Both the position numbers and the translations under genes were made by a program. A DNA stretch of 17,410 nucleotides, from positions 1 through 17,410 of the forward strand of contig URCY01000040.1 in the NCBI GenBank assembly GCA_900546415.1. The letters are read 5' to 3'. Source of the stretch: an uncultured Eubacteriales bacterium. GTDB taxonomy: Bacteria > Bacillota > Clostridia > Oscillospirales > Oscillospiraceae. The number at the start of each line of letters is the position of its first letter. Position 1 is the first letter of the stretch. Of this stretch, positions 13,140 through 17,410 are shown piece after piece. The notes below the pieces were generated by a model. That model worked only from the letters and a program-made list of their open reading frames with translations, was not told the origin of the DNA and searched no databases.

Positions 13140-14531
13140 ATGCGGCTCATTCGAGAGGAAAAAGACTTCATCCGGGACGCGATTTTGCTCATGCTCCCGA
13201 TGATCCTGCAAAACTTCGTGACGTTTTCCATGTCCATGGCCGACACGTTCATGGTCGGCGTGCTCGGCGAGACGGCGCTCGCCGCCGTGACGATGGCAAA
13301 CAGTCCGTTTTACGTCATGCAGCTGATGATCTTCGGCGTGCAAAGCGGCATGAGCGTACTCGTGGCGCAATACCACGGCCGCGGCGATCAGGAGGCCATC
13401 AACCGCGTCATGGGCATCGCGCTCTTTGTTTCCACGACGATCTCGGGCCTGCTCGCCGTGACGGCGTTTTGCATCCCGGAGCAGATCATGCGCGTGCTGA
13501 CGAACAACGCCGACCTCATCGCGCCCGGCGCCGCATATACGCGCTACGTCGGCTTTTCGTACTTCTTCGCCGCCATCAGCGGCGTGTACATCGCCGCGCA
13601 GCGCAGCACGGAAAATCCCCGCCTCGGCGCGGTGCTGCTCACCGTATCCGGCGCGCTGAACATTTTTCTCAACTGGGTGCTTATCTACGGCAAGCTCGGC
13701 GCGCCCATGCTCGGCTGCGCGGGCGCAGCCATTGCCACGCTCATCAGCCGCGCGTTCGAGGTCGCGGTGCTGTGCGTGTATGCCCGGTTCAGCCGCCGGC
13801 TGCCGCTCATGCCGCGCGCGCTGCTGCACCCCGGCCGCGTGATCGCAAAGGACTTTGCCAAGTACGCGCTGCCTGTCGTGTGCAACGAGTGCCTGTGGTC
13901 GCTCGCGTTTTCGCTCTACACGGTCATCATGGGGCACATGGCCGACAACGCCCCCATTCTCTCGGCCTACACGATCGCCGGCAACCTGCAGCGCATGCTC
14001 ACCCCGGCGTCGTTCGCCGCGGGCGGCGCGGCAGCGGTGCTCATCGGGCGGGAGATCGGCCGCGGCAATCGCGATCAGGTGCAGCGCAAGGCCTGGGTGC
14101 TCGACGCTCTGGCGCTCGTCGTCGGCCTCGTGTGCATGGGCATCATCGCGCTCGTGCGCAACGTGCTGCTGCGGCCGTACATCCTGCCGCTGATGCACAT
14201 GGAGGGCGCGGCGTGCGACATTGCCATGTACATGATGGGCGTGCTCATGCTCGTGCAGCCGGTGTCGAGCGTGAGCCTGACGAACATCGTCGGCGTGCTG
14301 CGCGGCGGCGGCGACGTGCGCTATGCGATGCTGTGCGACGTCGGGCCGCTGTACGCGGTGTGCCTGCCGCTGGCGGCGCTCACGGCGCTCGTGTGGAAGC
14401 TCGACATCCGCTATGTGTACCCGCTCATGTCCATTGACGTGATCGTGCAGCTGTTTCTGGTCATCCCGCGCCTGCGCTCCGGCAAGTGGATCCACGACGT
14501 GACGCGCACCGCCGGTGAGCTGGAGGCGTGA
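13140..14531 (+). CDS. MATE family efflux transporter
   Basis: The 463-aa protein has the length and twelve-helix profile of MATE (multidrug and toxic compound extrusion) transporters, which export cationic drugs or metabolites in exchange for sodium ions or protons. The N-terminal signature is clear: ILLMLPMILQNFVTFSMSMADTFMVGVLGETALAAVTMANSPF, with VQSGMSVLVAQYHGRGD shortly after; a matching second half begins near FAKYALPVVCNECLWSLAFSLYTVIMGHM. The ATG at 13140 is chosen over an in-frame upstream ATG at 13068 because AAAGGAGG lies 7 nt before it and the promoter lies between the two. The gene is monocistronic. A multi-hairpin repeat begins about 45 nt after its stop. Nothing in the sequence shows the substrate. 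Confidence 0.93.
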   Translation: MRLIREEKDFIRDAILLMLPMILQNFVTFSMSMADTFMVGVLGETALAAVTMANSPFYVMQLMIFGVQSGMSVLVAQYHGRGDQEAINRVMGIALFVSTTISGLLAVTAFCIPEQIMRVLTNNADLIAPGAAYTRYVGFSYFFAAISGVYIAAQRSTENPRLGAVLLTVSGALNIFLNWVLIYGKLGAPMLGCAGAAIATLISRAFEVAVLCVYARFSRRLPLMPRALLHPGRVIAKDFAKYALPVVCNECLWSLAFSLYTVIMGHMADNAPILSAYTIAGNLQRMLTPASFAAGGAAAVLIGREIGRGNRDQVQRKAWVLDALALVVGLVCMGIIALVRNVLLRPYILPLMHMEGAACDIAMYMMGVLMLVQPVSSVSLTNIVGVLRGGGDVRYAMLCDVGPLYAVCLPLAALTALVWKLDIRYVYPLMSIDVIVQLFLVIPRLRSGKWIHDVTRTAGELEA

Positions 14532-14575
14532 GCACGCGCAGCGAGCCGAAAACCGTCCCGATTTTTTACCGGATG

Positions 14576-14610
14576 CAGATCTCCCGGAGCCAGAGGCTCC
14601 GGGAGATCTG
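14576..14610 (+). terminator. Strong hairpin after the MATE gene
   Basis: CAGATCTCCCGGAGCC (14576-14591) and GGCTCCGGGAGATCTG (14595-14609 plus 14610) form a perfect 16-bp stem with a 3-nt loop AGA. Only TTT follows before GCC, so as a terminator it is weak-tailed. It precedes the repeat copy at 14611-14705, just as a similar GC-rich hairpin precedes the copy after the EamA gene. Confidence 0.6.
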
Positions 14611-14705
14611 TTTGCCAAGACCTTATCGCCTTTCGCCGATGGCGCGGCGAACGAAAATCCAATCATTTTTTCCGGCGACATGTGCGTCGGAAAAAATACT
14701 TCTCA
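14611..14705 (+). repeat. Two-hairpin 3'-end repeat, copy A (after MATE)
   Basis: The order is TTCGCCG-ATGGCG-CGGCGAA (14632-14651), the constant GAAAATCCAATC, a 10-bp stem ATTTTTTCCG/CGGAAAAAAT (14665-14674 with 14688-14697) around the 13-nt loop GCGACATGTGCGT, and the constant ACTTCTC. The same order recurs at 17318-17410 after the EamA gene. In the 10-bp stem the two copies differ at two pairs, and both differences are compensated. Both copies lie in the same orientation at the 3' side of a transporter gene. Confidence 0.8.
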
Positions 14706-14719
14706 GGCTGCAAGTGTGG

Positions 14720-14817
14720 AATTTGTGCGCCGCCGGTGCACAAATTATGCGCGCAGCAGACTGCAAACTCTTTGTCAAAAAAGCATCGCTTTTTTGACAA
14801 TCTTAGCTCCGGGAGCT
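14720..14817. repeat. Further hairpins between MATE and HAD genes; terminator-like for HAD
   Basis: Three more palindromes follow copy A. They are AATTTGTGC/GCACAAATT (14720-14728 with 14738-14746), a perfect 13-bp TTGTCAAAAAAGC/GCTTTTTTGACAA (14772-14784 with 14788-14800, loop ATC), and AGCTC-CGG-GAGCT (14805-14817). The last two lie just downstream of the HAD stop on the minus strand, and the A/T-rich 13-bp stem could end transcription from either side. Whether they belong to the repeat cannot be told, because copy B is cut by the window edge at the corresponding point. Confidence 0.6.
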
Positions 14818-14825
14818 TGCTTTCT

Positions 14826-15614
14826 TTATGCCTGCTGCGCCAGCCGCGGGATATCGCCCACACCGTCGAGCACCATGCTCGGCCGGTAGGCAAACCCGTC
14901 GAGCGTCGCGCGCGTAGACACGCCGCTGAGCACGAGCACGGTAGACATGCCGCTCTCCATGCCGGAGATGACGTCGGTGTCCATGCGGTCGCCGATCATG
15001 ACGGCCTCGCCGGAATGGCAGCCGAGGATGCGCAGGCCGGTGCGCATCATGAGCGGGTTCGGCTTGCCGCAGAAATATGCCTGCTTGCCGGTGGCGATCT
15101 CCACGGGCGCTGTGAGCGCGCGGCATGCGGGGGCGATGCCCTCGTCCGTCGGACCGCAGGTGTCGGAATTCGCGCCGATGAGCTTTGCGCCCGCGAGCAC
15201 GAGATTCGTCGCCTTCGTGAGCGTATCGAGCGAATACGCCCGCGCCTCGCCGATGACGACATAATCGGGATTGACGTCGTTCATGGTGATGCCGCGGTCA
15301 TAGAGCGCGTTGAGCAGACCCGCCTCGCCAAGGGCGTACACCGAGCAGCCGGGCGCCTGATCGGCCAGAAAGGCCGCCGTGGCCAGTGCGCTCGTGTAAA
15401 AATGTTCCTCCGGCACATCGAGTCCCATGCGCCGGAGCTTCTGGCACAGCTCGCGCGGGGTCATGCCGCTGTTGTTGGTCAAAAACAGGTATTCCTTGTG
15501 CTCGTCCTGCAGCCAGTGGATAAACTCTGCCGCGCCGGGCAGGATGTGATTGCCGTGGTAGATGACACCGTCCATGTCGCACAGGAAACCCTTTTTGGCG
15601 TTAAAATCGATCAT
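14826..15614 (-). CDS. HAD-IIA family phosphatase (NagD-like)
   Basis: The 262-aa protein carries all HAD motifs: DMDG (13-16; Asp13 nucleophile, Asp15 acid/base), LTNNSG (45-50), the lysine motif GKPNP (183-187, Lys184) and the acidic GDRMDTD (208-214). The cap between motifs II and III (about 75-180) and the overall length place it in subclass IIA, like E. coli NagD and p-nitrophenyl phosphatases. These enzymes remove phosphate from sugar phosphates or nucleoside monophosphates; members have broad specificity and the true substrate cannot be inferred. No signal peptide is seen, so it is cytoplasmic. AAGGAG lies about 11 nt before the ATG and a promoter is at 15649-15677. The GNAT gene lies 91 bp upstream on the same strand. 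Confidence 0.92.
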   Translation of the reverse strand: MIDFNAKKGFLCDMDGVIYHGNHILPGAAEFIHWLQDEHKEYLFLTNNSGMTPRELCQKLRRMGLDVPEEHFYTSALATAAFLADQAPGCSVYALGEAGLLNALYDRGITMNDVNPDYVVIGEARAYSLDTLTKATNLVLAGAKLIGANSDTCGPTDEGIAPACRALTAPVEIATGKQAYFCGKPNPLMMRTGLRILGCHSGEAVMIGDRMDTDVISGMESGMSTVLVLSGVSTRATLDGFAYRPSMVLDGVGDIPRLAQQA

Positions 15615-15648
15615 ACGCTCCGCTCTCCTTTTTCATGCTTCTGCGCGT

Positions 15649-15677
15649 AGTTTACCACGCGGCGCGCCGCCGGACAA
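15649..15677 (-). promoter_or_regulatory. Promoter of the HAD phosphatase gene
   Basis: On the minus strand TTGTCC (15672-15677) and TAAACT (15649-15654) are separated by 17 bp. The spacer contains the palindrome GGCGCGCC. The start is expected near 15642, 28 nt upstream of the ATG. Confidence 0.65.
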
Positions 15678-15705
15678 GCGGGCAGCGCGTCAATTTTTTG
15701 TAAAT

Positions 15706-16182
15706 TCAAAGCTCCAGCCGCAGGAAGATCGTCGTGTCGAGCGGACTGTCGGTGTAGCGCGGGATGTCGTAAAAGCCGAGTCCGCGGTACATCTTGAGCG
15801 CGCTGCGCAAAAAGGGCTCCGTGTCAAGCTGCATGGCGGTGTAGCCGATGGCGCGCGCGTCGGACAGAATGCGCTGCATCATCTGCCCCGCGATGCCCTG
15901 CCCGCGGTAAGCCGGGCGCACATACAGCCGCTTGAGCTCGCAGGTCTCGTCATCCAGCCGCCGCAGGCCGATGCAGCCGACCGGCTGATCATCGCACCAG
16001 GCAATGTAAAGCCGCCCGTGCGGCAGGCCGTACTTTTTCGTGAGGTCGGCCAGCTCCGCCGCATAATCCTGCAGGTCGAGATAGGTCTGGAACGCCGGCT
16101 CGTTTTCCACCAGCATCCGCGTGTATTCCGTGAACAGTTCCCGGATGGTCTCCGGTGTATCATAGGCCAATTTCATCTCCAC
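15706..16182 (-). CDS. GNAT family N-acetyltransferase
   Basis: The 158-aa protein shows the GNAT fold: an N-terminal helix pair (TIRELFTEYTRML), the strand region LYIAWCDDQPVGCIGLRRL, the acetyl-CoA pyrophosphate-binding loop RGQGIA (93-98) after LKRLYVRPAYRG, and the C-terminal MYRGLGF (131-137). It would move an acetyl group from acetyl-CoA to an amine on a small molecule, peptide or protein; the acceptor is unknown. I choose the GTG at 16182 because AAAGGAG (16197-16191) lies 8 nt upstream, whereas the in-frame ATG at 16176 is 14 nt away; the ATG remains possible. Its leader holds two hairpins, and its promoter faces the EamA promoter across a symmetric control region. Confidence 0.87.
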   Translation of the reverse strand: MEMKLAYDTPETIRELFTEYTRMLVENEPAFQTYLDLQDYAAELADLTKKYGLPHGRLYIAWCDDQPVGCIGLRRLDDETCELKRLYVRPAYRGQGIAGQMMQRILSDARAIGYTAMQLDTEPFLRSALKMYRGLGFYDIPRYTDSPLDTTIFLRLEL

Positions 16183-16206
16183 AGGTATCGCTCCTTTCCT
16201 GAACAT

Positions 16207-16249
16207 GGGGTGCAAGGGGCGCAGCACCCCGGTGTTTGCTTCTTACACC
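16207..16249 (-). promoter_or_regulatory. Two leader hairpins of the GNAT gene
   Basis: On the minus-strand RNA, GGTGT/ACACC (16249-16245 with 16235-16231) is followed directly by GGGGTGC/GCACCCC (16230-16224 with 16213-16207). Both lie between the predicted transcription start (about 16246) and the ribosome binding site at 16191-16197. They could stabilise the mRNA or affect translation. I recognise no riboswitch class. Confidence 0.45.
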
Positions 16250-16252
16250 TTT

Positions 16253-16280
16253 ATTTTACCGTATTTGCGCCGTGCGTCAA
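16253..16280 (-). promoter_or_regulatory. Promoter of the GNAT gene
   Basis: On the minus strand TTGACG (16275-16280) and TAAAAT (16253-16258) are separated by 16 bp. The -35 box forms the left half of the symmetric sequence at 16273-16308. Confidence 0.75.
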
Positions 16281-16308
16281 GCATTTGCGCGCGCAAGGCA
16301 TTGACGCA
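16273..16308. promoter_or_regulatory. Symmetric sequence spanning both divergent -35 boxes (candidate operator)
   Basis: TGCGTCAA (16273-16280) and TTGACGCA (16301-16308) are perfect inverted repeats holding the -35 boxes of the GNAT and EamA promoters. Exactly midway lies the 12-bp palindrome TTGCGCGCGCAA (16285-16296), separated by 4 bp on each side. All parts share one centre. The region may be bound by a dimeric regulator controlling both genes, but no regulator gene is adjacent. Confidence 0.5.
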
Positions 16309-16329
16309 GATGGGTTTTTCCGCTAAACT
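16301..16329 (+). promoter_or_regulatory. Promoter of the EamA transporter gene
   Basis: TTGACG (16301-16306) and TAAACT (16324-16329) are separated by 17 bp. The start is expected near 16336, shortly before GGAGG (16349-16353) and the ATG at 16359. Confidence 0.75.
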
Positions 16330-16358
16330 TGTGCTCAGTTTTTCCCACGGAGGCACTT

Positions 16359-17261
16359 ATGAAAACATCCACCACTCCTTCTGCGACCGCCCGCGCGCGG
16401 CTGGCAATGATCGTGTCCGCGTCCGTGTTCGGCACGCTCGGCCCGTTCGTGCGCCGGATCGAGGTCGCCTCGGCCGAGCTTGCGCTCTACCGCGCGGTGC
16501 TTGCGGCCGTGTTCATCCTGCTGTTTTTTCTCGTCCGGCGTGAGCGGCCCCGTCTGCGCGAGATCCGCAAGTCGCTCTGGCTGCTGCTGCTCTCGGGCGC
16601 GGCGATGGGCTTTGACTGGATGCTCCTGTTCGAGTCGTACAAATACACGTCCATCTCTCTCGCCACGCTCAGCTACTATATCGCGCCCGTGATCGTCACG
16701 GCGCTGTGTCCGCTGCTGTTTCACGAGAAGATGACGCGCGCGCAGGTGCTCTGCTTTCTCATGTCCACGCTCGGCGTCGCGCTCATCATCGGCTCAGGCG
16801 GCCTGCAGGGCGGCGGGTCTGACCTGCGCGGCATCGTCTGCGCCCTGGGCGCTGCGGTGTTTTACGCCGCCGTTATCCTGCTCAACAAGTACATTCACGG
16901 CGTCACCGGGCTCGAGCGCACATTCGTGCAGCTGCTCGCGGCCGTGGTCGTGCTCACGCCGTATGTCGGGCTCACGTCCGGCTTTCACCCGGAGGTGCTG
17001 TCTGCGACCGGCTGGGTCAACCTGCTCATCGTCGGCTTTGTGCACACCGGGGTGACGTACTGCATCTACTTTTCCGCCATCCGCACGCTGCCGGGGCAGG
17101 AATCGTCGCTGCTGAGCTATCTCGACCCCATCGTGTCGGTGCTCATATCGGTGCTGCTGCTCGGCGAGCCGCTCGCCCCGATCCAGATCGCCGGGATGGT
17201 GCTGTTTCTCGGCTTTGCCATCGCAAACGAGTTCACGCACAAAAACGCCGAGACCACATGA
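16359..17261 (+). CDS. EamA/DMT superfamily transporter
   Basis: The 300-aa protein has ten membrane helices in two EamA repeats (about 15-143 and 158-290), the pattern of the 10-TMS drug/metabolite transporter superfamily. Typical phrases are FGTLGPFVRRIEVASAELALYRAVLAAVFI in the first helices and LLSYLDPIVSVLISVLLLGEPLAPIQIAGMVLFLGFAIA at the end of repeat two. Such carriers usually export amino acids, purines or other metabolites; the substrate cannot be told. The ATG at 16359 is chosen over one at 16329 that overlaps the -10 box, because GGAGG lies 5 nt before it. The gene diverges from the GNAT gene, so an acetylated small molecule handled by both is conceivable but unproven. A GC-rich hairpin and repeat copy B follow. 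Confidence 0.91.
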   Translation: MKTSTTPSATARARLAMIVSASVFGTLGPFVRRIEVASAELALYRAVLAAVFILLFFLVRRERPRLREIRKSLWLLLLSGAAMGFDWMLLFESYKYTSISLATLSYYIAPVIVTALCPLLFHEKMTRAQVLCFLMSTLGVALIIGSGGLQGGGSDLRGIVCALGAAVFYAAVILLNKYIHGVTGLERTFVQLLAAVVVLTPYVGLTSGFHPEVLSATGWVNLLIVGFVHTGVTYCIYFSAIRTLPGQESSLLSYLDPIVSVLISVLLLGEPLAPIQIAGMVLFLGFAIANEFTHKNAETT

Positions 17262-17280
17262 GCGCCCACAACAGAAAACC

Positions 17281-17309
17281 GCCGGCCTGCGGAGCATTCG
17301 CGGGCCGGC
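17281..17309 (+). terminator. Hairpin after the EamA gene
   Basis: GCCGGCCTGCG (17281-17291) pairs with CGCGGGCCGGC (17299-17309) in an 11-bp stem with one G-U pair and a 7-nt loop, 19 nt past the stop codon. No T run follows, only AATCCATCTTG. It stands in the same place relative to repeat copy B as the 16-bp hairpin does to copy A. Confidence 0.55.
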
Positions 17310-17317
17310 AATCCATC

Positions 17318-17410
17318 TTGTCAACGAACCTCGTAGCGTTTGCGCCCGCAGGCGCAAAGAAAATCCGATCATTTTCTTCGGCGACATGTGCGGCGAAGAA
17401 AATACTTCTC
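17318..17410 (+). repeat. Two-hairpin 3'-end repeat, copy B (after EamA; cut by window end)
   Basis: The order is TTTGCGCC-CGCA-GGCGCAAA (17339-17358), GAAAATCCGATC, a 10-bp stem ATTTTCTTCG/CGAAGAAAAT (17371-17380 with 17394-17403) around the 13-nt loop GCGACATGTGCGG, then ACTTCTC. It aligns with copy A at 14611-14705 from TTGTCAA/TTGCCAA onward. The first hairpin keeps its position but not its sequence, the second keeps its pairing by two double substitutions, and the linkers and loop are nearly unchanged. Confidence 0.8.

Noticed and set aside
14655..14681. A possible micropeptide starting MSPEKMIGF or MSPKKMIGF in both 3'-end repeat copies
   Set aside because: The minus-strand ATG has no ribosome binding site. 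The shared residues simply follow from the repeat, and stem substitutions track base pairing rather than codon conservation.

Overview
The window looks like a chromosomal segment of a GC-rich, single-membrane gut-type member of the Clostridia, most like Oscillospiraceae (inference). The signs are AGGAGG-type ribosome binding sites, TTGACA/TATAAT-type promoters with 16-18 bp spacers, tRNA genes that encode CCA, a BspA-type leucine-rich-repeat protein with three S-layer homology domains, and intergenic palindromic repeats of the kind whose translations give 'CHCEERSD'-like peptides. I see no prophage, integrase, transposase, toxin-antitoxin pair or CRISPR array.

Layout. 1-1230 (minus strand): type I L-asparaginase, then tRNA-Met and a partial tRNA-Glu behind their own promoter. 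1298-2934 (plus): a promoter back to back with the asparaginase promoter drives a membrane-anchored family 2 glycosyltransferase and a TetR regulator, closed by a strong bidirectional terminator. 2937-7750 (plus): a three-gene envelope operon of a DUF308 membrane protein, an RND/MMPL transporter and a secreted protein with long LxxG heptad repeats, closed by a strong terminator. The upstream TetR protein is its likely regulator, and a small inverted repeat overlaps the operon's -10 box. 7767-8781 (plus): a two-Cys-pair zinc-ribbon protein with a CFI-box-like C-terminal region.

8782-9702 has no credible gene. It is an island of palindromic repeats: two near-identical 16-bp hairpins, four copies of an element bearing the ATTGCGAGG motif in both orientations, and two arrays of hairpins separated by GTGAAA-type heptamers. 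9703-12746 (minus): a BspA-LRR/SLH surface protein followed by a lipoprotein with a KTSC domain, probably one transcript. Its roughly 490-nt leader has a folded first part in which the 5' end can pair with the stem of an internal terminator. tRNA-Arg(CCT) lies upstream at 12894-12970.

13081-17410: a MATE transporter (plus), a HAD-IIA phosphatase and a GNAT acetyltransferase (both minus), and an EamA/DMT transporter (plus). The GNAT and EamA genes diverge from a strikingly symmetric promoter region. A multi-hairpin repeat occurs just downstream of both the MATE and EamA genes. Its two copies differ by two compensatory base-pair changes in one 10-bp stem, which suggests selection on the folded form.

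No single feature here is an obvious new defence or mobile system. The most promising leads are the covarying 3'-end repeat, the BspA leader with two exclusive folds, the symmetric GNAT/EamA control region, and the TetR/DUF308/MMPL/heptad-repeat envelope operon.
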